A stretch of 64,000 nucleotides of DNA, taken from Rheinheimera pleomorphica. GTDB taxonomy: Bacteria > Pseudomonadota > Gammaproteobacteria > Enterobacterales > Alteromonadaceae. Positions 37,834 through 48,378 of the stretch are shown here, piece after piece (position 1 is the first letter of the stretch; each line of letters opens with the position of its first letter). The DNA is taken from NCBI RefSeq assembly GCF_011634895.1, contig NZ_SIRR01000008.1, positions 310,001-374,000 on the forward strand, in the 5' to 3' direction. Under the pieces are notes generated by a model. That model was not told the DNA's origin. It worked only from the letters and a program-made list of their open reading frames with translations, and did no database searches. The translations under genes and the position numbers were made by a program.

Positions 37834-38730
37834 CTAAGGCTCGTCATAACCCGCATCACTCTGGTTTTCACCGCGTAAGCGTGCCATTTCCAACCGGGCA
37901 TAACGGTGCTCGACAAACTCAAACACATTAGTGGCCAGCACTTGTTTATAGTAACTAAGCGCCTGCTCCGGCCGGTTTTGGCTGTCGTGCCATTTGGCCA
38001 GATAAAAATACACTTCGCACAAGCGCTCAGCCAGCACCTGAGCGCTGGTTAAGTCTTGCGTAACCGTATCCAGCAGCGCGGCTTCGCTTATCTCACCGGC
38101 CAGAAAACGCACTATGTTGGTTGACCATTCAGTGTCATCCAGCTGTTGCAGGTTTAGCGTTAATTGGCTGGCAGCGCGAGATGGGGAAACTTCACTTTGT
38201 GCCAGATATAACCAGATCACACGATAGGCATCAGTTGGCTTTAATGCCAGAAAGCGCTCAAAATCGGTCAGCGCCAGCTCACTTTTACCGGCGTAATACA
38301 AGGCTATGCCCCGGTTTAAATAGGCAAACTCGTGCTCTGGGGCTAACTCCAGCGCCGAGTCAAAAGCTTCATAGGCGGCGTCAAACTCGCCGTTTACTGT
38401 GTGGTGGATGCCAACAAAGTTATAGGCGTCAGGCATATCGGGCTTTAAACGCAGGGCGCGCATAAAATCCAGCCGGGCCAATGAGCGTAACCCCACACTG
38501 TCGTACATCACGCCACGGTCATAGTACAGCTGAGCAGATTGCTCTTCTGATAACTCGGCACGATGCAAAATTTCACTTAAACGGGCAATCGCCAGTTCAG
38601 TACGGTAAGACACCGCCAGCGGCTCAGGAATAAGCCAGCCGGCAGCGCCGGGTGACTGTGTCGCACAGCCACCGAGCAAGGTTGCCAGCAGCACCAAAGG
38701 TGCTGCGCGGCGTATCAGCCTATCAGGCAT
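37834..38730 (-). CDS. nlpI: Lipoprotein NlpI
   Basis: ATG 38730 overlaps the end of pnp by 8 bases and gives 298 residues. A lipoprotein signal ([14 protein letters not shown]) precedes TPR repeats ([59 protein letters not shown]). NlpI is an outer membrane adaptor that brings peptidoglycan hydrolases and the Prc protease together. The position after pnp is conserved. Confidence 0.94.
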   Translation of the reverse strand: MPDRLIRRAAPLVLLATLLGGCATQSPGAAGWLIPEPLAVSYRTELAIARLSEILHRAELSEEQSAQLYYDRGVMYDSVGLRSLARLDFMRALRLKPDMPDAYNFVGIHHTVNGEFDAAYEAFDSALELAPEHEFAYLNRGIALYYAGKSELALTDFERFLALKPTDAYRVIWLYLAQSEVSPSRAASQLTLNLQQLDDTEWSTNIVRFLAGEISEAALLDTVTQDLTSAQVLAERLCEVYFYLAKWHDSQNRPEQALSYYKQVLATNVFEFVEHRYARLEMARLRGENQSDAGYDEP

Positions 38731-40852
38731 TAGTTTGTGCATCAGCAGACTCTGCAACAGGTTTAGCGTTAGCTTCTTTGATACTTAAGCGTACGCGGCC
38801 CTGCTTGTCGACTTCCAGTACCTTAACCGATACTTTCTGCCCTACCGTTAAGTGCTCAGACACATTATTCACGCGCTCGTCAGAGATTTGTGAAATATGT
38901 ACCAGACCATCTTTGCCCGGTAATACATTAACAAAGGCACCAAAGTCGACGATACGTACCACTTCACCTTCGTACACGGCACCGACTTCAATCTCAGCCG
39001 TGATGGCGTTGATTTTATCGATAGCGATTTGTGCGGCTTTGGCGGTAGTCGCAGCAATTTTAATGCTGCCATCGTCTTCCAGCTCAATCGTAGTGCCCGA
39101 TTCTTCAGTGATCTGACGAATTACCGCACCACCTTTACCGATTACTTCACGGATTTTCTCCGGGTTAATCTTCATGGTGTAAATACGCGGTGCGTACTCA
39201 GACATTTCTTCGCGGTGACCGCTGATCGCCTGGTCCATCACGTTCAGAATGTGCAAACGCGCCGCTTTAGCTTGCTTCAGTGCAATTTGCATAATCTCTT
39301 TGGTGATACCGTCAATCTTAATGTCCATTTGCAGTGCAGTAATACCTTCGGTGGTACCGGCTACTTTAAAGTCCATATCGCCTAAGTGATCTTCATCACC
39401 TAAGATGTCTGACAGTACGACGAAGTCATCACCTTCTTTTACCAGGCCCATAGCAATACCAGCCACAGAGGCTTTAATCGGTACACCGGCGTCCATCAGT
39501 GCCAGTGACGAGCCACAGACGGATGCCATAGAGCTTGAACCGTTAGATTCAGTGATTTCTGACACGATACGCACGGTGTACGGGAAGTCATTGAAATCTG
39601 GCATTACCGCTAATACGCCGCGCTTGGCTAAACGGCCATGACCGATTTCGCGGCGCTTAGGTGAGCCTACCATGCCAGTTTCACCGACACAGTACGGCGG
39701 GAAATTGTAGTGCAGCATGAAAGTGTCAGTTTTCGCACTTAACAAGTCGTCGATGTTTTGTGCATCACGCGCGGTACCTAAGGTCGCCGTTACCAGCGCC
39801 TGGGTTTCTCCGCGGGTAAACAGCGCTGAGCCGTGAGTACGTGGCAGCACGCCGGTCATTACGCTTAAACCACGGATCATTTCCGGGTCGCGGCCATCGA
39901 TACGCGGCTCACCCTTGGTGATACGGCCACGTACCACTTTTGATTCCAGGTCGTGGAAAATCTCGCCGACTTCGTTTTTATTCAGCTCTTCGCCTTCAGG
40001 TAACGCTGCAGTCAGTGTTTCAACCAGCGCGGCTTTGATTTCAGCGATGCGCTCATAGCGCTTAGCTTTTTCAGTGATCTGATAGGCTTCGCTTAGCTGC
40101 GCGCGGGCCAGTTCGTCAATTTTGGCAATTAGTGGCTCGTTTTTCGCTGGAGCCTGCCAGTTCCATTTCGGCTTGCCGCCTTCAGCTGCAAATTCATTAA
40201 TGGCATTGATGGCTGTCTGCATTTGCTCATGGCCGTACATTACCGCGCCCAGCATCACGTCTTCTGACAGAATACCGGCTTCAGATTCAACCATTAACAC
40301 TGCACCGGCCGTACCGGCAACCACTAAGTCCAGCTTAGAGCTTTTAAGCTCTTCTTCTGATGGGTTCAGTACATACTGGTTATTGATATAACCCACACGG
40401 GCGGCACCGATAGGGCCAGCAAATGGAATACCTGATAACGCCAGAGCAGCAGAAGTACCAATTAACGCGACGATGTCCGGCTGAATTTCCGGCTGTACTG
40501 ACACGACAGTGGCAATAACCTGGACTTCATTGTTGAAGCCTTCCGGGAACAGTGGACGAATTGGCCGGTCGATTAAACGTGAAGTTAAGGTTTCGCCTTC
40601 CGACGGGCGCCCTTCACGCTTGAAGAAACCGCCAGGGATACGGCCGGCAGCGTACATTTTTTCTTGATAATTTACCGTTAACGGGAAGAAATCCTGGCCT
40701 GGTTTGGCTTCTTTCTTGCCCACTACCGTTACTAAAACTGAAGTATCACCCAGGCTGGCCAGCACTGCGGCATCTGCCTGACGGGCGATAACGCCGGTTT
40801 CTAAGGTAAAAGTGTGTTGGCCGAACGGGAATGATTTTACGATGGGAGTCAC
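38723..40852 (-). CDS. pnp: Polyribonucleotide nucleotidyltransferase
   Basis: The 709-residue protein has two RNase PH-like domains (ENGxx start; [20 protein letters not shown] in the second) followed by KH ([20 protein letters not shown]) and S1 ([20 protein letters not shown]) RNA-binding domains. It degrades RNA from the 3' end with phosphate and joins the degradosome. The start is GTG with AAAGGA upstream, as no ATG is available at that site. It follows rpsO across a terminator-like hairpin. Confidence 0.98.
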   Translation of the reverse strand: MTPIVKSFPFGQHTFTLETGVIARQADAAVLASLGDTSVLVTVVGKKEAKPGQDFFPLTVNYQEKMYAAGRIPGGFFKREGRPSEGETLTSRLIDRPIRPLFPEGFNNEVQVIATVVSVQPEIQPDIVALIGTSAALALSGIPFAGPIGAARVGYINNQYVLNPSEEELKSSKLDLVVAGTAGAVLMVESEAGILSEDVMLGAVMYGHEQMQTAINAINEFAAEGGKPKWNWQAPAKNEPLIAKIDELARAQLSEAYQITEKAKRYERIAEIKAALVETLTAALPEGEELNKNEVGEIFHDLESKVVRGRITKGEPRIDGRDPEMIRGLSVMTGVLPRTHGSALFTRGETQALVTATLGTARDAQNIDDLLSAKTDTFMLHYNFPPYCVGETGMVGSPKRREIGHGRLAKRGVLAVMPDFNDFPYTVRIVSEITESNGSSSMASVCGSSLALMDAGVPIKASVAGIAMGLVKEGDDFVVLSDILGDEDHLGDMDFKVAGTTEGITALQMDIKIDGITKEIMQIALKQAKAARLHILNVMDQAISGHREEMSEYAPRIYTMKINPEKIREVIGKGGAVIRQITEESGTTIELEDDGSIKIAATTAKAAQIAIDKINAITAEIEVGAVYEGEVVRIVDFGAFVNVLPGKDGLVHISQISDERVNNVSEHLTVGQKVSVKVLEVDKQGRVRLSIKEANAKPVAESADAQTNA

Positions 40853-40988
40853 GTGTTTGTTTCCTTTACTTGATCGCCTGATTGCGATGTCATTTTCTTT
40901 ATTTAATACAGCGCTAGTATACTCTGTAACCAGAGTTAAAAGATAGTTCAGTCAAATACCAACTTAAGCGAAAAATAATCATGTGGCA

Positions 40989-41017
40989 TAAAAAAAGGGG
41001 CTAAAAGCCCCTTTTTT
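40989..41017 (-). terminator. Terminator between rpsO and pnp
   Basis: A 12-bp stem (aaaaaaggggct / agcccctttttt) with a three-base loop is followed on the minus strand by seven T residues. It should partly separate rpsO from pnp, which need their own promoter, as in related bacteria. The 176 bases between it and the pnp region hold no other gene. Confidence 0.92.
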
Positions 41018-41028
41018 ACAAAAACCGA

Positions 41029-41298
41029 TTAACGGCGTAAGCCTAAACGCTCGATCAGTGTCGCGTAACGGCTCTGGTCTTTACCTTTTAAGTAATCCAG
41101 TAACTTACGACGCTGGCTAACCATACGCAGCAGACCACGACGTGAGTGGAAGTCATGCTTGTGCTGGGCAAAGTGGCCCTGCAGGTGGTTGATAGACGCA
41201 GTTAACAGGGCTACCTGTACTTCTGGTGAACCGGTATCGCCTTGCTTAACAGCGAAGTCAGCAACGATTTTTGCTTTATCAGCAGCGCTTAAAGACAT
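41029..41298 (-). CDS. rpsO: 30S ribosomal protein S15
   Basis: The 89-residue protein begins [20 protein letters not shown] and contains [20 protein letters not shown], the S15 signature. ATG 41298 has GGAGTT six bases upstream. An upstream in-frame extension is rejected. S15 binds the 16S rRNA central domain early in 30S assembly and often represses its own mRNA. Confidence 0.98.
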   Translation of the reverse strand: MSLSAADKAKIVADFAVKQGDTGSPEVQVALLTASINHLQGHFAQHKHDFHSRRGLLRMVSQRRKLLDYLKGKDQSRYATLIERLGLRR

Positions 41299-41407
41299 AT
41301 TTAACTCCAAATGTGAGTGAACTAAAGTCAGGGAATTGCCGATCACTCATCCAGCAAGCCCAAAAAACCGCGAGATTATACCATTTTGCGCTGGTTTCAC
41401 AACAGCT

Positions 41408-42340
41408 TTAACTGCGTTGTACTGCCGCAGTATTTAACAAACGCCGCGAGCTAAGCACACCTTGCTCAACCTGGCCGATACCAAAGAATACCTGATCCGG
41501 GCCAAGCAGCTTAATGGCGCTGATATCCGGCTGCTGCAGCTGACAACTCTGGCCATGTTGCAACCGGTGCTGCTCAGCTGCCGTTAACTGCACGGCCGGC
41601 ATAGCAGTAATACCGGCATCCAGTGGCAACAACAAGTTGTCCATAGCGCTAAAATCGCCGCTTTGATGGCATTGCTCTGCCAGCGCGTCCAGCTGTGCCG
41701 GGCTAATCATTTGCTCTGCCGTAAAAGGCCCTACCTGAGTGCGGTGTAACGCAGCGACATGAGCGCCACAGCCTAATGCCTCGCCTAAATCATCAATCAG
41801 GGTGCGGATATAAGTACCCTTAGAGCAATGCACCAGAAAATCTGCCGTCTTGTCACTGTGCTTAAGCAACTCAAAACGGAAAATACTGATTGGCCTGGCT
41901 TCGCGGGGTACTTCTATGCCCTGACGCGCATAACGGTATAATGGCTGTCCCTGATATTTAAGCGCCGAAAACATCGTCGGCACCTGCAAAATATCGCCAC
42001 GAAAGCCCTGCATGGCCTGCTCAAGTTCCGCCTGACTATGGCTGACCGGCTTTTCGCTTATTACCTCACCTTCAGCATCACTGGTACTGGTGCGCACACC
42101 AAACCGGGCGCTAACCAGGTAGGTTTTATCGGTATCGAGCAAAAACTGACTGAATTTAGTCGCCTCACCAAAACAAATCGGCAGTAAGCCCGATGCCATC
42201 GGATCCAGCGCGCCGGTGTGACCGGCTTTTTGCGCCTGATACAACCAGCGCACCCGCTGTAAAATGCCGTTACTGCTCACTTCCAGTGGCTTGTCCAGCA
42301 GCAGAATACCGTTAACCGGCCGGGCGTTTTTCCGCGCCAT
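41408..42340 (-). CDS. truB: tRNA pseudouridine55 synthase
   Basis: The 310-residue protein has the catalytic Asp in HTGALDPMASGLLP and the RNA-binding SKGTYIRTLIDDLGEALG. It makes pseudouridine 55 in the T-loop of tRNAs. Its ATG overlaps the rbfA stop (TAATG). Length is normal. Confidence 0.97.
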   Translation of the reverse strand: MARKNARPVNGILLLDKPLEVSSNGILQRVRWLYQAQKAGHTGALDPMASGLLPICFGEATKFSQFLLDTDKTYLVSARFGVRTSTSDAEGEVISEKPVSHSQAELEQAMQGFRGDILQVPTMFSALKYQGQPLYRYARQGIEVPREARPISIFRFELLKHSDKTADFLVHCSKGTYIRTLIDDLGEALGCGAHVAALHRTQVGPFTAEQMISPAQLDALAEQCHQSGDFSAMDNLLLPLDAGITAMPAVQLTAAEQHRLQHGQSCQLQQPDISAIKLLGPDQVFFGIGQVEQGVLSSRRLLNTAAVQRS

Positions 42341-42771
42341 TAGTTTGCTGGCTCTTCGCTATCAGTGTTGTTGTCAGTATCATCCAGTGCCTGGCCCGAC
42401 TGCAGCCGACGACGATCGTCCTCTGCTCTTGCGGTGCTCACCAGCGTCGCCATGCGGATGCCTTCGTTAAGTGATTCGTCAAACACAAAACGGATATGCG
42501 GCACAATACGCGCCTGAATGCGTTTACCAATTAAACTGCGGACAAAACCTGAGGCATCATTAAGGATCTTTAAGTTGTCCTCAACTTTGTCATCGGCCAG
42601 GCCTAAAAAGGTAACAAACACCTTGGCATGCGATAAATCGCGTGACACTTCTACATCCGATACTGTGATCATGCTGTGCAAACGCGGATCTTTAATTTCG
42701 CGTTGCAGGATAACCGCCATCTCTTTTTTCATTTGCTGCGACAGTCTGTCGACCCGCGAGAACTCTTTCAT
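42340..42771 (-). CDS. rbfA: Ribosome-binding factor A
   Basis: The 143-residue protein has the KH-like core (EFSRVDRLSQQMKKEMAVIL, VTVSDVEVSRDLSHAKVFVT-type) and ends in an acidic tail (DTDNNTDSEEPAN). It binds 16S rRNA helix 1 for 30S maturation and cold growth. It lies between infB and truB and is separated from infB by a hairpin. Confidence 0.96.
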   Translation of the reverse strand: MKEFSRVDRLSQQMKKEMAVILQREIKDPRLHSMITVSDVEVSRDLSHAKVFVTFLGLADDKVEDNLKILNDASGFVRSLIGKRIQARIVPHIRFVFDESLNEGIRMATLVSTARAEDDRRRLQSGQALDDTDNNTDSEEPAN

Positions 42772-42802
42772 AACTGTATTTCCATTGTCTGCTTAAGACA
42801 AA

Positions 42803-42826
42803 ACAGGGGCCTGTGGCCCCTGTTGT
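42803..42826 (-). terminator. Hairpin between infB and rbfA
   Basis: A 9-bp stem (acaggggcc / ggcccctgt) with a three-base loop is followed on the minus strand by ttttgtctt. It lies between two genes normally expressed together, so it is likely a partial terminator or processing site. Confidence 0.65.
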
Positions 42827-42842
42827 ATTGTTACTTTATCGG

Positions 42843-45527
42843 TTACAGGGTACGTTCAACCTGAATCACTTCAAATACTTCGATCTGATCGCCTTCGCGC
42901 ACATCGTTGTAGTTTTTCACGCCGATACCACATTCGAAACCATTACGCACTTCGCTGACATCGTCTTTAAAGCGACGCAGTGACTCCAGTTCACCTTCGA
43001 AGATCACCACGTTATCACGCAGTACCCGGATAGGCGCGTTACGCTTAATCACACCTTCGGTTACCATACAGCCAGCCACAGCACCGAATTTCGGTGAGCG
43101 GAAGACATCACGCACCTGCGCCAGACCAATGATCTGTTGCTTAAACTCAGGCGCTAACATACCGGTCATCGCCGCGCGTACTTCGTCTAACAGTTCATAA
43201 ATGATACCGTAGTAACGTAAGTCGAGGCCTTCGTCTTCAACCAGTTTACGTGCAGAGCCATCCGCACGTACGTTAAAGCCGATGATAATGGCTGACGATG
43301 CCGCTGCCAGGGTAACGTCAGTTTCAGTAATACCACCAACCCCTGAGCCAACAATCTTCACTTTCACTTCGTCAGTCGACAGTTTCATCAGTGATTCAGT
43401 GATAGCTTCAACTGAACCTTGTACGTCAGCTTTTAATACGATGTTCAGCTCAGACACGTCGCCTTCAGTCATATTGGCGAACATATTCTCCAGCTTCGAT
43501 TTCTGCTGGCGTGCCAGCTTAACGTCACGGAATTTACCCTGACGATACAGTGCCACTTCACGCGCTTTGCGCTCATCTTTTACCACAGTGACTTCATCAC
43601 CCGCTTGAGGTACACCGGACAGACCTAAAATTTCTACCGGAATAGACGGACCTGCCGTTTTAACATCTTTACCGTTCTCGTCACGCATTGCCCGTACACG
43701 GCCGTATTCAAAACCGCACAGAACTATTTCGCCCTGCTTCAGCGTGCCTTCCTGTACCAGGATAGACGCAACCGGGCCGCGACCTTTGTCCAGGCGTGAT
43801 TCAATGACCACACCGCGGGCTAAGCCTTCTTTTACCGCTTTTAATTCCAGCAGTTCGGCCTGGTTCAGGATGGCTTCAAGTAAGTCATCAATACCCATAC
43901 CCGATTTGGCTGACACCGGCACAAACTGGGTATCACCGCCCCACTCTTCAGAAATAACATCGTACTGCGACAGCTCGTTACGTACCCGCTCCGGATCAGC
44001 TTCTGGCTTATCCATTTTGTTTACCGCAACCACTAACGGCACACCCGCTGCTTTGGCATGCTGGATCGCTTCTTTGGTTTGTGGCATCACGCCGTCGTCA
44101 GCCGCCACTACCAGAATAACGATATCGGTTGCCTTAGCACCCCGGGCCCGCATTGAGGTAAACGCAGCGTGACCTGGTGTATCGAGGAAGGTCACCATAC
44201 CGCGGTCAGTATCCACGTGGTAAGCACCAATATGCTGGGTAATACCACCGGCTTCGCCGGCTGCGACTTTCGCTTTACGGATGTAATCCAGTAATGAGGT
44301 TTTACCATGGTCAACGTGGCCCATTACGGTTACCACCGGTGCGCGCGGTTCGAGCTCGCCCTGGCCGTCACGGTCTGACATCACCGCTTCTTCCAGTTCG
44401 TTTTCTTTGGTCAGGGTAAACTTATGGCCCATTTCTTCACAAACGATGGCCGCCGTTTCCTGATCGATGACCTGGTTGATGGTCGCCATAGCACCCATCT
44501 TCATCATCACTTTAATCACTTCAGACGCTTTTACCGCCATTTTAGCTGCCAGTTCAGCAACCGTAATGGTTTCGCCAATTTTCACTTCACGCTCAACCGG
44601 CTGCGCTGGCTTATTAAAGCCGTGCTGCATGCTGGTAGGGGTTTTCTTTTTCTTGGCATGGCGGTTAGCACGGTTAAAGGCTTCTTTGTCATTGGCATCG
44701 TCTTTCTTTTTGCCTTTAACAACCGGCGCTTTTTTACCGGCACCACGACGGCCTGCACGCTCTTCTTTAGCGTCCACTTCATCTTCAGCCTGCTTGGCAA
44801 ATTCATTGCTGGTCAGGTGATAATCGTCGGTGTCGGCTGGCTTGGCTTTTTCTTCCTGCGCCCAGCGCTCACTGTTTTCTTCTGCCAGTTTACGGGCAGC
44901 TTCAGCTTGCTTAGCGGCTTCTTCTTCCAGCTTACGCAGGGCTTCGGCTTCCTGCTGCTGACGAATACGCTCGGCTTCTTTGCGGGCTTCTTCTTTTGCT
45001 GCTCGACGCGCCGCTTCTTCCGGATCGTCTTTTAACAGCTGCGCCTGCTTGGCTTCTTCGCGACGTTTGGCTTCAGCAGCTTTACGCTCGGCTTCTTCTT
45101 TGGCTTTAGCAGCCGCCATTTCTTTAGCTTTGCGCTCTGCTTCAGCGCGGGCAGCATCGGCTTCTGCGCGGGCTTTTTCTTCGGCCAGACGGGCTTCTTC
45201 CTGTGCTTTTAATGTCGCTTCATCCACCAGCGGCTTTTTCACGTAAGTCTTTTGCTTACGCACTTCTACCTGAATTTCACGGTTACGGCCGGCACCGCCA
45301 GACACACTCAGGGTGGTTTTTTCTTTGCGCTTTAACGTTAAACGCGATGGCTCAGCGGCCTTACCACCGTGCTGAGCACTTAAGTGCTCCAGCAAGGCTT
45401 TTTTCTCATCTTCGCTTACTACCTGACCGGCTGTTTTACTGATACCGGCATCAGCGAATTGCTGCACTAACCGTTCAACAGTAGTACCGACATCACTGGC
45501 TAGCTTTTCTATAGTGACTTCTGCCAT
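42843..45527 (-). CDS. infB: Translation initiation factor IF-2
   Basis: The 894-residue GTPase has an IF2 N-terminal domain, a long Lys/Ala/Glu-rich stretch (about 90-260), and the G domain with [28 protein letters not shown] and NKMDKPEAD. It places initiator tRNA on the 30S subunit. The A/E/K-rich region gives long antisense open frames that are not genes. It follows nusA by 21 bases. Confidence 0.98.
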   Translation of the reverse strand: MAEVTIEKLASDVGTTVERLVQQFADAGISKTAGQVVSEDEKKALLEHLSAQHGGKAAEPSRLTLKRKEKTTLSVSGGAGRNREIQVEVRKQKTYVKKPLVDEATLKAQEEARLAEEKARAEADAARAEAERKAKEMAAAKAKEEAERKAAEAKRREEAKQAQLLKDDPEEAARRAAKEEARKEAERIRQQQEAEALRKLEEEAAKQAEAARKLAEENSERWAQEEKAKPADTDDYHLTSNEFAKQAEDEVDAKEERAGRRGAGKKAPVVKGKKKDDANDKEAFNRANRHAKKKKTPTSMQHGFNKPAQPVEREVKIGETITVAELAAKMAVKASEVIKVMMKMGAMATINQVIDQETAAIVCEEMGHKFTLTKENELEEAVMSDRDGQGELEPRAPVVTVMGHVDHGKTSLLDYIRKAKVAAGEAGGITQHIGAYHVDTDRGMVTFLDTPGHAAFTSMRARGAKATDIVILVVAADDGVMPQTKEAIQHAKAAGVPLVVAVNKMDKPEADPERVRNELSQYDVISEEWGGDTQFVPVSAKSGMGIDDLLEAILNQAELLELKAVKEGLARGVVIESRLDKGRGPVASILVQEGTLKQGEIVLCGFEYGRVRAMRDENGKDVKTAGPSIPVEILGLSGVPQAGDEVTVVKDERKAREVALYRQGKFRDVKLARQQKSKLENMFANMTEGDVSELNIVLKADVQGSVEAITESLMKLSTDEVKVKIVGSGVGGITETDVTLAAASSAIIIGFNVRADGSARKLVEDEGLDLRYYGIIYELLDEVRAAMTGMLAPEFKQQIIGLAQVRDVFRSPKFGAVAGCMVTEGVIKRNAPIRVLRDNVVIFEGELESLRRFKDDVSEVRNGFECGIGVKNYNDVREGDQIEVFEVIQVERTL

Positions 45528-45548
45528 TTGTGTTGTTACCTCCGTTGA

Positions 45549-47048
45549 CTACTTATTTTCTTCGCTAAACCAAACGATGTTACGGGCAGCCATGATCAGG
45601 TCGGCGGCTTGTTGTTCCGACATGGTGGCAATTTCCAGTAAATCATCGACACCCAGCTCGGCCAGGTCGTCTAACGTGGTTACCCCTTTACTGGCCAAAA
45701 CATAGGCCGTATGGGTATCTAAACCTTGCAGCGCTAACAGCGCTTCGGTCGGTTGCGCATCTTCCAGTGACTCTTCACTGGCCAGGGCGCGTGTGGTTAA
45801 CACCGCCTTGGCACGGCTGCGCAACTCTTCTACAGTGGCCTCATCCAGGCCATCGATGCTGAGCAGTTCACTCATCGGCACATAGGCGATTTCTTCCAAT
45901 GTAGAGAAACCTTCCTCTACCAGCACATCAGCGAAGTCTTCGTCAATTTCCAGCGCGTCAACAAATACCTGGCGTACCTTAGCGGTTTCTTCCTGATGCT
46001 TTTGTTGCATCGCCGATACCGACATCACGTTCAGCTCCCAGCCGGTCAGCTGGCTGGCTAAGCGTACGTTTTGGCCATTACGGCCAATCGCCATCGCCAG
46101 GTTAGAATCTTCAACGGCGATATCCATTGAGTGCGCATCTTCATCAACGATGATGGAGGCCACTTCTGCCGGTGCCATGGCGTTGATAACAAACTGGGCG
46201 TCGTTGTCGTCGTACAATACGATGTCTACGCGCTCGCCAGCTAATTCGTTAGATACAGCCTGTACCCGTGAACCACGCATACCAACACAGGCACCTACCG
46301 GATCAATACGGCGGTCATTGCTTTTCACTGCGATTTTAGCGCGCGCACCCGGATCACGGGCCGCACCACGCAGTTCAATCATTTCTTCGCCGATTTCCGG
46401 CACTTCAATGCGGAACAGTTCCAGCAGCATTTCCGGCCGTGACCGGCTTAAAAACAGCTGGGCACCGCGCGCTTCAGGTTTTACTTCAAACAAAAGGGCA
46501 CGAATACGGTCACCCGGGCGGTAGGTTTCGCGCGGTAACATTTCATCTTTACCCAGCATGGCTTCAGCATTGTTGCCTAAGTCAACAATAATGCTGTCAC
46601 GGTTTACTTTCTTCACCACGCCAGTAACTAACTCACCCACCTGGTCGATATAAGCTTCTACGACCTGTGAACGCTCGGCTTCACGTACTTTTTGTACGAT
46701 AACCTGCTTGGCCATCTGAGTCGTAATACGGTCAAATTCGATCGAGTCTATTTGCTCTTCGTAGTAATCGCCAACCTGAACCGTTGGATCGTCGTACTGC
46801 GCTGCCGACAATGTCATTTCCCGGTATGGGTGTTCTTGCACCTGGTCATCCGGAATTACCTGCCAACGGCGGAAGGTTTCATAAGCGCCGGTTTTACGAT
46901 CGATGCTGACGCGCACCTCGATATCGCCTTCATTTTTCTTTTTGGTGGCTGCTGCCAGTGCAAACTCCAGTGCCTGGAAAATCTTTTCCCGTGGTACTGA
47001 TTTCTCGTTTGAAACTGCATCAACAACTAATAATATTTCTTTTGCCAT
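45549..47048 (-). CDS. nusA: Transcription termination/antitermination factor NusA
   Basis: The 499-residue protein has the N-terminal polymerase-binding domain, an S1 domain ([20 protein letters not shown]), two KH domains ([20 protein letters not shown] and [20 protein letters not shown]) and two C-terminal acidic repeats typical of gammaproteobacteria. It modulates pausing and termination. It follows rimP by 29 bases. Confidence 0.98.
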   Translation of the reverse strand: MAKEILLVVDAVSNEKSVPREKIFQALEFALAAATKKKNEGDIEVRVSIDRKTGAYETFRRWQVIPDDQVQEHPYREMTLSAAQYDDPTVQVGDYYEEQIDSIEFDRITTQMAKQVIVQKVREAERSQVVEAYIDQVGELVTGVVKKVNRDSIIVDLGNNAEAMLGKDEMLPRETYRPGDRIRALLFEVKPEARGAQLFLSRSRPEMLLELFRIEVPEIGEEMIELRGAARDPGARAKIAVKSNDRRIDPVGACVGMRGSRVQAVSNELAGERVDIVLYDDNDAQFVINAMAPAEVASIIVDEDAHSMDIAVEDSNLAMAIGRNGQNVRLASQLTGWELNVMSVSAMQQKHQEETAKVRQVFVDALEIDEDFADVLVEEGFSTLEEIAYVPMSELLSIDGLDEATVEELRSRAKAVLTTRALASEESLEDAQPTEALLALQGLDTHTAYVLASKGVTTLDDLAELGVDDLLEIATMSEQQAADLIMAARNIVWFSEENK

Positions 47049-47077
47049 TGTCTGTTGCCTCGCTTAGCCCCGATACC

Positions 47078-47533
47078 TTAAAACACCGGTACCACGTTTG
47101 CTTTATCTACATTATCCATCAGCAAACGATAGGGTTTGCCATCTACTTCCACTATCAACATATCGTCTTCAATAGCTGTTAGTACGCCTTTGAACTTACG
47201 CCGGCCATCCTGAGGAATGGCCAGTTTTACTTCTATTTTCTGTCCAACTACCGCGGCAAAGTGCGCCGGGGTAAACAGCGGCCGATCCAAACCGGGAGAC
47301 GATACCTCTAACAGGTATTCGTTTGCGATAGGATCTTCCACATCTAAAATGGCACTGACTTCGCGGCTTACCACGGCGCAATCGTCAACATTGACGCCAT
47401 CGGCATGGTCGATGTATAGCCGCAAGGTAGAATGCCGGCCGGCTTGCACCAGCTCCAGCCCCAGCAGTTCAAAGCCACTGGCTTCAACCGTTGGCAGCAA
47501 TAGCTCTGTCAGTTTCTGTTCTTGCTTAGTCAA
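47078..47533 (-). CDS. rimP: Ribosome maturation factor RimP
   Basis: The start is TTG 47533 with GGAGG five bases upstream, giving 151 residues that align from the first residues with E. coli RimP (EQKLTE...). GVNVDDCAVVSREVSAILDV and YLLEVSSPGLDRPLFTPAHF are diagnostic. It assists 30S assembly. The frame extends to 47611 but that part crosses a terminator-like hairpin and is rejected. Confidence 0.95.
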   Translation of the reverse strand: MTKQEQKLTELLLPTVEASGFELLGLELVQAGRHSTLRLYIDHADGVNVDDCAVVSREVSAILDVEDPIANEYLLEVSSPGLDRPLFTPAHFAAVVGQKIEVKLAIPQDGRRKFKGVLTAIEDDMLIVEVDGKPYRLLMDNVDKANVVPVF

Positions 47534-47586
47534 CGAGACCTCCGGAAAAACTGCTATTGCACGCCTTTGCGCTGACAACAACAGCC

Positions 47587-47612
47587 AATAAAAAAAGGGC
47601 CTGTAGCCCATT
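47587..47612 (-). terminator. Hairpin with T7 run upstream of rimP
   Basis: On the minus strand gggc / gccc with a five-base loop is followed by seven T residues. It lies just upstream of the rimP ribosome binding site and may attenuate readthrough from the tRNA unit into rimP. Confidence 0.55.
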
Positions 47613-47640
47613 ACTGCGTAAAACTGAGTCTGCAGATACG

Positions 47641-47664
47641 AAAACGCCCCGAACTAGCGGGGCG
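47641..47664 (-). terminator. Terminator of the secG-tRNA transcript
   Basis: A 7-bp G+C stem (cgccccg / cggggcg) with a six-base loop is followed by tttt on the minus strand. It lies 135 bases downstream of tRNA-fMet. Confidence 0.8.
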
Positions 47665-47715
47665 AATGGGCATCCAATCAACTAACATATCGCCAATGTT
47701 AATTGAAACTAAATT

Positions 47716-47758
47716 TGGTTGCGGGAGCCCCAGAGTTTGAGAGCGAACCGACAACCTT
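47716..47758 (-). pseudogene. Remnant of the 3' half of tRNA-fMet
   Basis: The 14 bases tggttgcgggagcc are identical to the 3' end (with CCA) of the intact tRNA-fMet at 47799. After an unrelated 15-base stretch, gaaccgacaaccttc matches its T-arm and variable region with one difference. The intact gene has only six bases (ggattt) between these parts, so the copy cannot fold as a tRNA. Confidence 0.75.
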
Positions 47759-47798
47759 CAGTACTAAAACAAAATTAAACTATTTTGTACTGCAAAGT

Positions 47799-47875
<77 letters not shown>

Positions 47876-47949
47876 TCCGTAATTGGCGCTTATTATATAG
47901 CGCTGACTGTGTTATCGCAAGCCTTGCCTTGGCAAACTGTTGATAAATT

Positions 47950-48034
47950 TGGTGCCGAGAGCGGGACTTGAACCCGCACGTCCGAAGACACTACCCCCTC
48001 AAGATAGCGTGTCTACCAATTTCACCATCTCGGC
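47950..48034 (-). tRNA. leuU: tRNA-Leu (anticodon GAG)
   Basis: The 85-base class II tRNA starts GCCGAGATGGTGAAATTGG, has anticodon loop TTGAGGG, a long variable arm and an encoded CCA. It is like leuU of E. coli and lies 12 bases after secG, so it is processed from the secG transcript. Confidence 0.97.
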
Positions 48035-48046
48035 TAAATTTGTGGA

Positions 48047-48376
48047 TTAGTTTCCGACAGGGATGTCGCTGGTCTCGTCTTTCTTCTGCTCAACCTGTTC
48101 TGTTACAGGCACAGATAAGTCCTGCCATTCATCAACCTGTTTGCTCTGCCCTGCGCTGTAGTTACCCAGCACGATACTCAACACAAAAAAGATGGTTGCC
48201 AGAATAGTGGTGGTTTTAGTTAAAAAATTGCCCGTACCTGAAGAGCCAAATACGGTGGCAGAGGCGCCTGCGCCAAAGGCTGCGCCCATATCAGCACCTT
48301 TACCGTGCTGAATTAATACCAGGCCAATCAATGCCATGGCCACTAACAAATACACAACAATCAAAATTTCGTACAT
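48047..48376 (-). CDS. secG: Protein translocase subunit SecG
   Basis: ATG 48376 gives 109 residues: MYEILIVVYLLVAMALIGLV, a second helix (TILATIFFVLSIVLGNYSA) and the conserved loop GKGADMGAAFGAGASATVFG. SecG supports SecYE protein export. Any upstream extension would run inside tpiA and is rejected. The start lies two bases from the tpiA stop. Confidence 0.97.
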   Translation of the reverse strand: MYEILIVVYLLVAMALIGLVLIQHGKGADMGAAFGAGASATVFGSSGTGNFLTKTTTILATIFFVLSIVLGNYSAGQSKQVDEWQDLSVPVTEQVEQKKDETSDIPVGN

Positions 48377-48378
48377 GC

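Noticed and set aside
44424-45246. Long open frames opposite infB
   Set aside because: They arise from the Lys/Ala/Glu-rich codons of IF-2 on the other strand and lack ribosome binding sites and conserved motifs.
47534-47611. N-terminal extension of RimP
   Set aside because: It crosses a hairpin with seven T residues and does not align with the family, which begins at TTG 47533.
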